Source of the DNA: Desulfosporosinus sp. UBA4726
Lineage (GTDB): Bacteria; Bacillota; Desulfitobacteriia; Desulfitobacteriales; Desulfitobacteriaceae
Direction of reading: 5' to 3'
Length of the DNA stretch: 25,993 nt
Assembly: GCA_002404215.1 (NCBI GenBank)
Contig: DHJG01000094.1
Span: 12,749 to 38,741 of the forward strand
How positions within the stretch are numbered: the stretch's first letter is position 1; every line of letters starts with the position of its first letter. Both the position numbers and the translations under genes were made by a program. Below are positions 15,210-22,289 of this stretch, piece after piece. Below the pieces are notes generated by a model. It was not told where the DNA came from, ran no database searches, and worked only from the letters and a program-made list of their open reading frames with translations.

Positions 15210-15251
15210 ATCATCTTTTCTGGATAATTCTAGTGATCCAGAAAAGATGAT
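15210..15251 (+). terminator. Terminator after bshB2
   Basis: A perfect 16-bp stem (15210-15225 with 15236-15251, ATCATCTTTTCTGGAT and its complement) with a 10-nt loop, followed by TCTTTATG. Confidence 0.7.
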
Positions 15252-15387
15252 TCTTTATGTCTACCCCTCCAACGCTCTGTACCTAATTTTGTAACATCCG
15301 TACCTTAATGTTCTATTCACCCGTGCCAGAGCGGCCTTTGCTACATTAATGCTTCCAGAAAGTTAAATCTTCTAAAACTACATAGAA

Positions 15388-15415
15388 AAATCGCCTCAAA
15401 AATTTCAGGCGATTT
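15388..15415 (-). terminator. Terminator of the small-ORF pair
   Basis: AAATCGCCT (15388-15396) pairs with AGGCGATTT (15407-15415). On the minus strand the stem is followed by a run of T, 30 bp after the 62-aa ORF. Confidence 0.7.
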
Positions 15416-15445
15416 AGTATAGTATCATCTGTCATTTGAGCACAC

Positions 15446-15634
15446 TCATGAAGGCCATCGAATGAGAAAAGCCGCAAACCCAATAAAAAATATATACGTT
15501 AAGCCTACAATCACGATAGGCAGACAAACCTTCAGCTGTAGTTTTGACATCCAATTTGTTCCAGTTTTCTTTTTAGGTATTTGACCTTTACCTAACTTTT
15601 CTTGTTTATATTTTTCTAGGTCATAAATAGCCAT
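15446..15634 (-). CDS. Small single-pass membrane protein, unknown
   Basis: A 62-aa protein that I do not recognise. A charged N-terminal half (YDLEKYKQEKLGKGQIPKKK) is followed by one hydrophobic span (about residues 36-57, VCLPIVIVGLTYIFFIGFAA). AGGGGG lies 8 nt before the ATG, the same style of site as for the HEAT-like gene at 16847, and a good terminator follows, so it is probably real. Its ATG overlaps the stop of the upstream 61-aa ORF (TAATG), suggesting coupled translation. Confidence 0.6.
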   Translation of the reverse strand: MAIYDLEKYKQEKLGKGQIPKKKTGTNWMSKLQLKVCLPIVIVGLTYIFFIGFAAFLIRWPS

Positions 15635-15819
15635 TAATTTATCCCCCTAAATAATTTTTGAGTTTTATTATCGTCTGGAAATTGATAAAGACCATTCACA
15701 GTGAAACTCGAAGCAGCTATTTCTCTATTAACATGCTTGGAATAACAAGTGTACCTTATTAAATCAGTAGGGCTATGGATTTTGGATTTAACACCTAATC
15801 CATCCCCCCTTGCCATCAC
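15634..15819 (-). CDS. Doubtful small ORF upstream of the 62-aa membrane protein
   Basis: A 61-aa open frame whose stop overlaps the next start. No known domain is seen, and no clear ribosome binding site precedes its possible GTG/ATG starts. It could be an internal part of an older, decayed gene or a leader peptide. Kept at low confidence because of the TAATG overlap. Confidence 0.3.
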   Translation of the reverse strand: MMARGDGLGVKSKIHSPTDLIRYTCYSKHVNREIAASSFTVNGLYQFPDDNKTQKLFRGIN

Positions 15820-16361
15820 TTGTGCTTATATAAGTACATAAGCAATATCCACGCCAGTACAACCGATATCAATATAATTTATTGTATATTAATTTATAAG
15901 TCCCATTTTATGCAATATTTAAGTAAATTGCAAATTTTATAATAATTAAAAAAGTAAGAAGTTTCGTCTTAATTCAGACCTACTCTTGAAATATCGTTGC
16001 ATAATGAAATATTTTGTGGATTTCTGCAATACCGTAGCATTTGTACAACCTATGGATTAGGAAAATAATAACGTCATTTTTTCTCCTCCATTACCACTAC
16101 GCTCAAAATATTTAGATCCATATATTTGCTATAGGTATTATTTATTTCAATCCTTTTTTTAGTTGAAGCGTGCATAATAAAATGAATAAAGAGAAGCATA
16201 TGGGCCGTTTGCCCATATGCTTCTCTTTATTCGTTTTATTATCAATTCTCAATCATTCAGCTTAGCTTTGGAAAAACAAACCTCACTACACCAGTGTGCT
16301 CAACATCTCTGAAAACTTCTCTGTTGTCCTCTATTTTACGTCTTCATGCTAACTGAATTTC
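15820..16361. other. 540-bp AT-rich interval without supported genes
   Basis: Very AT-rich, with stops in all frames. The only clear structure is the long inverted repeat at 16174-16242. No start with a ribosome binding site was seen on either strand. Confidence 0.6.
16174..16242. repeat. 32-bp near-perfect inverted repeat
   Basis: The arms at 16174-16205 and 16211-16242 are complementary over 32 bp with one G-U/A-C position and a 5-nt loop (core GAGAAGCATATGGGC). It lies 120 bp downstream of the HEAT-like gene (minus strand). It may be a bidirectional terminator or a palindromic mini-element; it is longer than needed for termination. Confidence 0.75.
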
Positions 16362-16847
16362 TTAACTATTTGAGATGAAAGTTGTATTACTCTTTTTAGG
16401 CAGAGATGATACAGCATTTTTTAACCATTCATCAAGTTCATCGCCCATATCACCCTCGTATGTATCATATGTCTTAAGATCCATCATCTTAAACTTTTCC
16501 TTAAAATCCTGGATATCAAATTCGCCCACAAAAGAATTTCTGACACCAACAAGTATTTTAATTATACTCGCATCGAGATTTCGCTTTTTCTTCTTTCCCA
16601 GATAAAAAGGTTTTCCCTTTTTTGTTATTTCGAAAGCTTGCGCCGCTCGGAAGGCAGCTTCCACTACCTTGTAAACTGGGTCATGCAGTGCTAACTTCGA
16701 GATAATATCTCTTGATTCCTTGCAGTCATACTGTTTCAGTTCGTTTACAGAATCTAACCGCTCTCTCCAATTTGACTTATTAATCGATTTTTTCTTCAAT
16801 TCCTCAATATTGGCTGGTACGTGATCAATAAAGCTTTGCTTGGTCAT
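16362..16847 (-). CDS. HEAT-repeat-like protein of unknown function
   Basis: A 161-aa soluble protein. Residues about 26-72 (WRERLDSVNELKQYDCKESRDII, then LALHDPVYKVVEAAFRAAQAF) read as one to two HEAT-type helical repeats, usually protein-interaction modules. Next comes a basic KKKKR segment, then an acidic region (TYEGDMGDELDEWL). There are no catalytic motifs. AGGGGGT lies 7 nt before the ATG, and a TATAAT box is present upstream at 16875-16870 (minus strand). No partner is evident; neighbours are orphan ORFs and a partition pair, so it may belong to an acquired segment. Confidence 0.7.
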   Translation of the reverse strand: MTKQSFIDHVPANIEELKKKSINKSNWRERLDSVNELKQYDCKESRDIISKLALHDPVYKVVEAAFRAAQAFEITKKGKPFYLGKKKKRNLDASIIKILVGVRNSFVGEFDIQDFKEKFKMMDLKTYDTYEGDMGDELDEWLKNAVSSLPKKSNTTFISNS

Positions 16848-17120
16848 AAAATTTACCCCCTAAAAACATATTATACTAAAATCCGTGAATTGGAACTATT
16901 ATTCGATGCATCGAGCTGATTATATCATACTGGCGGAACAACAACATAAATACAAATCAGCAGTCAGCAAGACTGAGATCAAATTGAGATAAGGGCTCTC
17001 AAATCCCTAGCATCAGACCTAATTTAGAAGTAAAGAGCGAAGCCGATAGAAGCCACACGGGCACAAACAATATCAAAAATTTACCAGATACTGATTTATC
17101 TTAGCTTTAATTTGAGTTTC

Positions 17121-17216
17121 TGCTAGCAGATTCACTAGCAATTATGCATGCTATCATACCAGCATGTTCCTCAACTTGAGTATGTACTCCCTTAGAATTA
17201 TATGGTAAAATATACC
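17121..17216. promoter_or_regulatory. Cluster of inverted repeats and promoter upstream of parA
   Basis: Four short inverted repeats follow one another: TGCTAG-N8-CTAGCA (17121-17140), CATGCT-N8-AGCATG (17147-17166), GAGTA-N2-TACTC (17178-17189) and GGTA-N5-TACC (17204-17216). A sigma-A-like promoter TTGAGT (17176-17181), 17 bp, TATATG (17199-17204) overlaps the last two. This is where a partition operator or centromere (parS-like) site is expected. The rest of 16848-17260 shows nothing else except the HEAT gene promoter. Confidence 0.45.
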
Positions 17217-17260
17217 AACAGATACTTTAAAATACATATTTCAAGAGGGGGTTGTGTCAC

Positions 17261-18070
17261 ATGACTAGACATTCTAGAACTGCCAGACATTCTAAAACCG
17301 CTAAAAGTGCTCGAATCATTTCAGTTGCCTCCCAAAAAGGTGGGGTAGGCAAGACAGCGACCGTCACAAACATGGCTGTAGGGTTAGTTAGTCTCGGATA
17401 TAAGGTAGCCATAATTGATATGGATACTCAAGGTCACATTGCATTTTCATTTGGAATAAAAAAGATCGACCTACAGAAAACAATATATGACGTTTTAATT
17501 GGTGAAGCAAAAATGAGAGACATCAAGCGGAATGCATTTGGGGTAGATCTGTATTTATCAAACAATTCTCTTTCTGATCTTAGTCCCACTGTGACAGCTC
17601 ATATTAATGCCAAGCTATTCCCTGCCCCCAAATACCTTTTGAAAAATGCAATTGCTCAGATACAGTCTCTGTACGATTATGTTCTAATTGACACTTCTCC
17701 AAGTATAGACATACAAACTATGAATTCCCTATTAGCATCCACGGATATTATCATACCTGTCCTTCCAGAGGGTCTGGCTATTGATGGCATCTTCGACACA
17801 CTTGTACTAATAAAAAGCATCCAAAATCAAGGCTCCAAGATCAATATTTTAGGGATATTGCCTACGATGGTTCAAGAGTCTACTAATCTTCATAATGTGA
17901 TGCTTCAAGATCTACGAAAACACTTTGCTGAAACCCCCGAGATAAAGGTATTTGAGACTGTTATCAAACGAGCCATACGACACGGATTAGCTCAGACCAA
18001 CGGTGAACCTGATATTAAAAATGCACCAGAGTATCTTTCTTTTGTTAAGGAGGTATTTGCTATCGCATGA
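17261..18070 (+). CDS. parA: ParA/Soj-family partition ATPase
   Basis: A 269-aa ParA-type ATPase, which binds DNA with ATP and moves plasmids or chromosomes through a partner protein. The deviant Walker A KGGVGKT is at residues 26-32. The A' box is IIDMDTQGH (usually DPQGN, so slightly divergent), Walker B is YVLIDTSPS, and PVLPEGLAIDG follows. An unusual basic N-terminal tail is encoded by an 18-bp tandem duplication (17267-17302) giving RHSRTA-RHSKTA. The ATG at 17261 is preferred over the TTG at 17252 because AGGGGG lies 9 nt before it. It overlaps the next gene by 4 nt, the normal layout of a partition operon. It is not near oriC genes, so it is probably of plasmid or integrative-element origin. 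Confidence 0.88.
   Translation: MTRHSRTARHSKTAKSARIISVASQKGGVGKTATVTNMAVGLVSLGYKVAIIDMDTQGHIAFSFGIKKIDLQKTIYDVLIGEAKMRDIKRNAFGVDLYLSNNSLSDLSPTVTAHINAKLFPAPKYLLKNAIAQIQSLYDYVLIDTSPSIDIQTMNSLLASTDIIIPVLPEGLAIDGIFDTLVLIKSIQNQGSKINILGILPTMVQESTNLHNVMLQDLRKHFAETPEIKVFETVIKRAIRHGLAQTNGEPDIKNAPEYLSFVKEVFAIA
17267..17302 (+). repeat. 18-bp tandem duplication within parA N-terminus
   Basis: Two 18-nt units (AGACATTCTAGAACTGCC, AGACATTCTAAAACCGCT) differ at three positions and encode RHSRTA and RHSKTA. Confidence 0.8.
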
Positions 18071-18426
18071 GTGGAGTGATTAAAGCATCAATAGTGAGTA
18101 TTGGTTCAAGAGAGCCCGCGGATAACTCAGAAGATACAAGCAATCCCGAAGCTGAGCTCGATGCTGTGCCGAATAAAAATACAAAAGGCACTAAAGCAAA
18201 TAAACGTGACAAGCTGTTCGCCAAACAAGAGAGGGTCAAATATGAGCAGTTGTCTGTCCGTATCAATGGTCTAGTATGGGATTGGGTTGATAAGACACAC
18301 CATACTTCGGGAATGGGAAAGAACGAGATAATTGAGAGAGCAGTGGTTAAATTCCTACCAGAGAAGTTAATGCCTGAAGGGTTGAGGTCCATGTTACCAC
18401 CAGACTATTTTGATGAAGAAGATTAA
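18067..18426 (+). CDS. Ribbon-helix-helix-type partition partner (ParG/ParB-like)
   Basis: A 119-aa protein that starts inside the parA stop (ATGA overlap). The N-terminal 55 residues are charged and of low complexity (SREPADNSEDTSNPEAE, KNTKGTKANKRDK), likely disordered. Residues about 59-97 (YEQLSVRINGLVWDWVDK, then GMGKNEIIERAVVKFL) fit a ribbon-helix-helix DNA-binding fold: one beta strand and two helices. A ParA gene followed by a small RHH protein with a flexible basic N-terminus is the pattern of type Ib plasmid partition (ParF-ParG). There the tail stimulates the ATPase and the RHH dimer binds the upstream operator/centromere. The RHH assignment is from pattern only. Confidence 0.7.
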   Translation: MSGVIKASIVSIGSREPADNSEDTSNPEAELDAVPNKNTKGTKANKRDKLFAKQERVKYEQLSVRINGLVWDWVDKTHHTSGMGKNEIIERAVVKFLPEKLMPEGLRSMLPPDYFDEED

Positions 18427-18544
18427 GGGGTTCGGAAATAGAAGTGTCTCACAAAATTCCCTAAACATAAATAATCTTTGACGATGATATCCCCACTAAC
18501 TTACGCCTTTGGCAACGGGTTCAACCTCTCTACAAAGAGTATTG

Positions 18545-18595
18545 AAAGACCTCCTGTGATAAATGCAAACATTTCATTTACCACAGGAGGTCTTT
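18545..18595. terminator. Bidirectional terminator between parA operon and ABC operon
   Basis: AAAGACCTCCTGTG (18545-18558) pairs perfectly with 18582-18595, with an inner TAAATG/CATTTA stem. TTTTC follows on the plus strand and CTTTCAA on the minus strand, between the two convergent operons. Confidence 0.85.
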
Positions 18596-18646
18596 TCAGG
18601 GATCATTACCCGAAATACAAGAAGGATGACTATTTAAGTTCAACCG

Positions 18647-19711
18647 TTATTTAGCAGTTGCTTTTGTCCAATACTTACTGGTAAATGTATTTTCTGAGAT
18701 CACCGCTGGTTTGGAAAGCAAGCCATATTTAAGGGCAAGATCTGCGGTTTGCTGGATTGCAGCCATGTCCATATAACCGATTTTAGCAGGATCAAAATCT
18801 TTTGGAACAACAAGTTTAGCGACTTCTTTGGCCATATAAACCTGATGTGCAAGGGATACACTTTGGTCAACATCAAAGACGACTTTTCCGGCTGCTTCCG
18901 GATTAGCACAAGCTTCGGCCCAACCTTTGATCGAAGCCTTTAAGAAACGAACATAGAGATCCTCATTTTTGGCAATCCAATCAGAATTCACGAATAAGCA
19001 ATCTTCTAACATTGCGACACCGGCATCATTCATATTGAGGACATGAAGGTCACTTTCCTTAAGTCCTGATTCAAGCAGAAGACCATATTCATTATAAGTC
19101 ATTGCGGAAGTCGCGTCGATTTCATCTTTCAGAAGCTGATTCATGGTGTAATCCTGTTGCACCATCTTTAAATCGGTATCTTTGTTAAGACCATTGGCTT
19201 CTAGAAGGGCGTATATTTCATATTCATTGCCCCCAAACCAGGAACCAACTTTCTTTCCTTTTAGATCCTTCGGACTGTTAATTCCTGAAGAAGCTTTAGA
19301 TACTAGCAACATAGCACTTTTTTGGAAGATCTGACCAACTTGAACTAATCCCCAGCCCTTGGACTGATACTTCATTAAACTAGAATCCCAGGTTACGCCG
19401 ATATTAGCTACACCGTTATAGACCTGTTGCTCCGGAATAATATCGCTACCGCCAGGCAGAATTTCGATGTCAATTCCTGCATCTTTATAATACCCCTTGG
19501 CTTGAGCTACATAATAACCCATAAATTGAGATTGCGGTAACCATTTAAGCTGAAGCGTGACTTTATCCAGTTTACCTGAAGTCGTCTTGTCTGCGCCCGA
19601 GGTCCCAGTTCCCGTAGTTGTTGCTGCTGAATTTCCGGAACTACACCCTGTGGCAACCAGTAATATCAAAATGATTACCGCTAATAGACTCGTGAATTTG
19701 CTCTTCTTCAT
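18647..19711 (-). CDS. NMT1/THI5-family ABC transporter substrate-binding lipoprotein
   Basis: A 354-aa lipoprotein. The signal MKKSKFTSLLAVIILILLVATGC places the lipidated Cys at 23, followed by a Ser/Thr/Gly linker. The body belongs to the NMT1/THI5-like/SsuA periplasmic fold: VTLQLKWLPQSQFMGYYVAQAKGYYKDAGIDIEILPGG is typical of ThiY-like pyrimidine-precursor and related binding proteins. Family members bind formylaminopyrimidine, riboflavin, hydantoins or sulfonates. With preA and hydA nearby, a pyrimidine or hydantoin is the best guess. The ATG at 19711 has AGGAGGGG 5 nt upstream; the longer frame from 19765 includes that site and is rejected. Last gene of its operon. Confidence 0.9.
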   Translation of the reverse strand: MKKSKFTSLLAVIILILLVATGCSSGNSAATTTGTGTSGADKTTSGKLDKVTLQLKWLPQSQFMGYYVAQAKGYYKDAGIDIEILPGGSDIIPEQQVYNGVANIGVTWDSSLMKYQSKGWGLVQVGQIFQKSAMLLVSKASSGINSPKDLKGKKVGSWFGGNEYEIYALLEANGLNKDTDLKMVQQDYTMNQLLKDEIDATSAMTYNEYGLLLESGLKESDLHVLNMNDAGVAMLEDCLFVNSDWIAKNEDLYVRFLKASIKGWAEACANPEAAGKVVFDVDQSVSLAHQVYMAKEVAKLVVPKDFDPAKIGYMDMAAIQQTADLALKYGLLSKPAVISENTFTSKYWTKATAK

Positions 19712-19733
19712 AGTTTCCCCTCCTAATGTTGTT

Positions 19734-20501
19734 TTATTTTTGTGAAGCGTGCCATTTAAGGGCATCGCGTTCTACCAATAGAATAACGCAGTACAGAATG
19801 ACACCGGCCAGAGAGGCTACTACAATATAGGACCAGCCCATTGCCATCTCAGCTTTACGAAGATTATCTTTGATGCCAAATCCTAAACCGGAGGTTGATG
19901 CCGCAAAGTATTCACTGATAATGGCTGCAATAATCGATGAGGCAATATTAATCTTCGAGGCCGTAAAGATATAGGGTAAGGAATTGGGGAAACGCAATTT
20001 TTTAAATATGGTCCACTCACTTGCCGCTACAGAGTGCATTAAATCTATGGAATAGGGATTTATATTATTTAAGCCACTGTAGCCATTAATGGCCATCGCC
20101 GCCATGCAAACGACTGTAACAACAGCAATTTTTTGCTCCATCCCTGTCGAAAACCATAAGTTCATAATTGGCGAAAGTGCTACGATCGGTACGGCATTTA
20201 AGGCTGTAACCACAATCATGCCACCGTAACCCCACTTGGGGAAAAATGTAGCAATAGCCGCAATCATAAATCCCATCAACGAACCAATAATCATTCCAAC
20301 CAGGGCCCCTGAAATTGTAACGCCACAATCCTTCAATGCTTTGGGCAAATTAGCCGCCAAGGTTGACGCGATTTCCGACGGAACCGGCAATTGAAATGGC
20401 TTTAAGTCTAAAACTTTATGGAATAGACCAAATTGCCAAGCCAGAATAAGAGCAATACCAAAGGCCAAAGGCCATAATATAGTTATTACTTTGCTTTTCA
20501 T
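19734..20501 (-). CDS. ABC transporter permease (SsuC/ThiX-like), second subunit
   Basis: A 255-aa membrane permease of the BPD_transp_1 family as in SsuC/TauC/ThiX. It has about six hydrophobic segments. The EAA-like loop is seen as HSVAASEWTIFKKLRFPNSLPYIFTASKI. The start is the ATG at 20501, overlapping the stop of the upstream permease (ATGA), with GGAAGGAAGG just before it; the longer frame to 20549 is discarded. It forms the channel with the other permease. Two unlike permeases instead of one is common for pyrimidine/hydantoin-type NMT1 systems. Confidence 0.88.
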   Translation of the reverse strand: MKSKVITILWPLAFGIALILAWQFGLFHKVLDLKPFQLPVPSEIASTLAANLPKALKDCGVTISGALVGMIIGSLMGFMIAAIATFFPKWGYGGMIVVTALNAVPIVALSPIMNLWFSTGMEQKIAVVTVVCMAAMAINGYSGLNNINPYSIDLMHSVAASEWTIFKKLRFPNSLPYIFTASKINIASSIIAAIISEYFAASTSGLGFGIKDNLRKAEMAMGWSYIVVASLAGVILYCVILLVERDALKWHASQK

Positions 20502-21304
20502 GCCCTTACACCTTCCTTCCTTGGTGTAGCTTTTTGCCATGGTAGACATAACCGCTCAGCAAAGACGACAACGTAAAAGCTGATAATTCCCATGAAAGCA
20601 CTGGTGAGAACCGAGGCCCAAAATATATTTGATGAGTTTGAATACAGAGAATAGAGAATCTTAACCCCGATACCACTTTTAGATCCCAACATATCGACCA
20701 AAATGGAGGCCGTAACTGCCATGGGGGCAGCGATTTTGAGTCCGGTAAATAAGTAGGACATGGAAAACGGCAACATCAATTTTTGATAGACTTTGAACTT
20801 ACTGGAAGCTATGGAAAAGAGTAAATCTTTCTTTTCCTGCTCCACACTCTTTAAACCACTCAGCATATTGACAGCGACCGGAAAAAAAGTGATATAAGCA
20901 GCGATCATGATTCGTGATACATTCATATCTCTCACAATATTGAAGATAATCGGGGCAAGTCCTAAGACTGGTATCATCTGGGAAACAATTAAATAGGGAA
21001 AGGCAATTCGTTCCATAGTTTTAGATAAACTCATTAAGACAGCAAGCAGAATTCCTACACTGGAGCCCAGAGCAAAACCAATCGCCGCCCTAGAAAAAGT
21101 CACTAGGCCTGCTTCCAATAATATTTTCCAATTTTCAACGAATGTCATTGCGACTATATGCGGATAGGGAAGCTTCGCGGAAGCCATCGGATCCTGAATC
21201 ACATATTTCAAGAGAAACGATGCTAATTCCCAAACCACAATAATCCCAATAACCCAAACAATTGCCACAATCCTTTGTTCTCTTTTGCCAATAGCCACAC
21301 TCAC
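20498..21304 (-). CDS. ABC transporter permease (SsuC/ThiX-like), first subunit
   Basis: A 268-aa BPD_transp_1 permease with six hydrophobic segments and the coupling loop LLFSIASSKFKVYQKLMLPFSMSYLFTGLKI. The start is GTG, overlapping the ATPase stop by 4 nt (GTGA), with GAGGGGGT as ribosome binding site inside the end of the ATPase gene. Moderate similarity in plan to the next permease suggests an old duplication. Confidence 0.88.
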   Translation of the reverse strand: MSVAIGKREQRIVAIVWVIGIIVVWELASFLLKYVIQDPMASAKLPYPHIVAMTFVENWKILLEAGLVTFSRAAIGFALGSSVGILLAVLMSLSKTMERIAFPYLIVSQMIPVLGLAPIIFNIVRDMNVSRIMIAAYITFFPVAVNMLSGLKSVEQEKKDLLFSIASSKFKVYQKLMLPFSMSYLFTGLKIAAPMAVTASILVDMLGSKSGIGVKILYSLYSNSSNIFWASVLTSAFMGIISFYVVVFAERLCLPWQKATPRKEGVRA

Positions 21305-22071
21305 ACCCCCTCAAAACTCCTTCTAATCTTAGTTACATACTCGTAGAACTCTGGAGTTTCCCGAATTGAGTTTTCACGCGGACGGGGCAAATTGATATCG
21401 ACAATAGCGGAAATTCTACCCGGATGCGGCGATAAGACAACAACACGATCCGATAGGAAAACAGATTCTGGTATATTATGTGTTACAAAGATGACTGTTT
21501 TCTTGGCCTTACTCCAGATACTCAGTAAATCTTCATTTAATTTTTCGCGGGTAAACTCATCTAAGGCCGAAAACGGTTCATCCATAAACAGGAATTCTGG
21601 ATCTAAGGCTAGTGCTCTAGCTATGCCGACTCTCTGCTGCATACCTCCGCTTAACTCAAACGGATATTTGTCGCCAAAATCTTGTAATCCTACCAGTTCT
21701 AACACCCGATTAATTCGTGCTGTTCTCTCTTTTTTTGGAATTCCCATGATCTCCATAGGCATACAAATATTTCTGCGAACGGTTCTCCAATCATAAAGAA
21801 CCGGATTTTGAAACACAATTCCATATTTCCGTTGCATTCTTATGTCCCTAGGGGATTGACCACGTATGGCTACACTGCCTGCAGTGGGTTGATTTAGATC
21901 GGCAATAATCCGAAGCAAGGTGGTTTTTCCACAACCAGAAGGTCCCAGTAAGGAGATGAATTCTCCTTCCTGAATGTCTAAATTTACATCAGTCAAAGCG
22001 ACAATGTCTTGACCATTATTAACTGGATAGACCATACTTACATTTTTTATCTGAATCTCAGGTGCATTCAT
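21301..22071 (-). CDS. ABC transporter ATP-binding protein (SsuB/ThiZ-like)
   Basis: A 256-aa ABC ATPase. Walker A GPSGCGKT is at 43-50, signature LSGGMQQ at 140-146 and Walker B FLFMDEP at 160-166, followed by FSALDEFTREKL, the hallmark of the nitrate/sulfonate/taurine (SsuB/TauB) ATPase family. AAAGGAGG precedes the ATG by 9 nt. It is the first gene of the four-gene importer. A short inverted repeat GCCAA-N4-TTGGC (22103-22116) lies 32 bp upstream and could be an operator. Confidence 0.9.
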   Translation of the reverse strand: MNAPEIQIKNVSMVYPVNNGQDIVALTDVNLDIQEGEFISLLGPSGCGKTTLLRIIADLNQPTAGSVAIRGQSPRDIRMQRKYGIVFQNPVLYDWRTVRRNICMPMEIMGIPKKERTARINRVLELVGLQDFGDKYPFELSGGMQQRVGIARALALDPEFLFMDEPFSALDEFTREKLNEDLLSIWSKAKKTVIFVTHNIPESVFLSDRVVVLSPHPGRISAIVDINLPRPRENSIRETPEFYEYVTKIRRSFEGV

Positions 22072-22203
22072 AAATCAGACCTCCTTTATTATCAAGATTT
22101 GCGCCAATCCTTTGGCACGGCCATCACTTGAACAGGACGTTTGAGCTTAAACCGCTGCCAAAGATGGCTTTGCTTAATCCATCGCTTTACAAAATTTTAA
22201 AAA

Positions 22204-22256
22204 GAAAAAGGGAATAAACATTTTACCCCTCAAAGATGGATAAAATCTCATTCCCT
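22204..22256 (-). terminator. Terminator after preA
   Basis: On the minus strand a GGGAAT...ATTCCC stem-loop with inner ATTTTA/TAAAAT pairing is followed by TTTTTCTTTTT. It separates the preA transcript from the ABC importer genes. Confidence 0.75.
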
Positions 22257-22289
22257 GCGCCGTTGCAGTTATAATCATAGTCTCTTTAC

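Noticed and set aside
18060..18392. Minus-strand 110-codon open frame
   Set aside because: It is antisense to the RHH gene, which overlaps parA in the standard partition layout; the shadow has Ser/Leu-rich composition and no start site.
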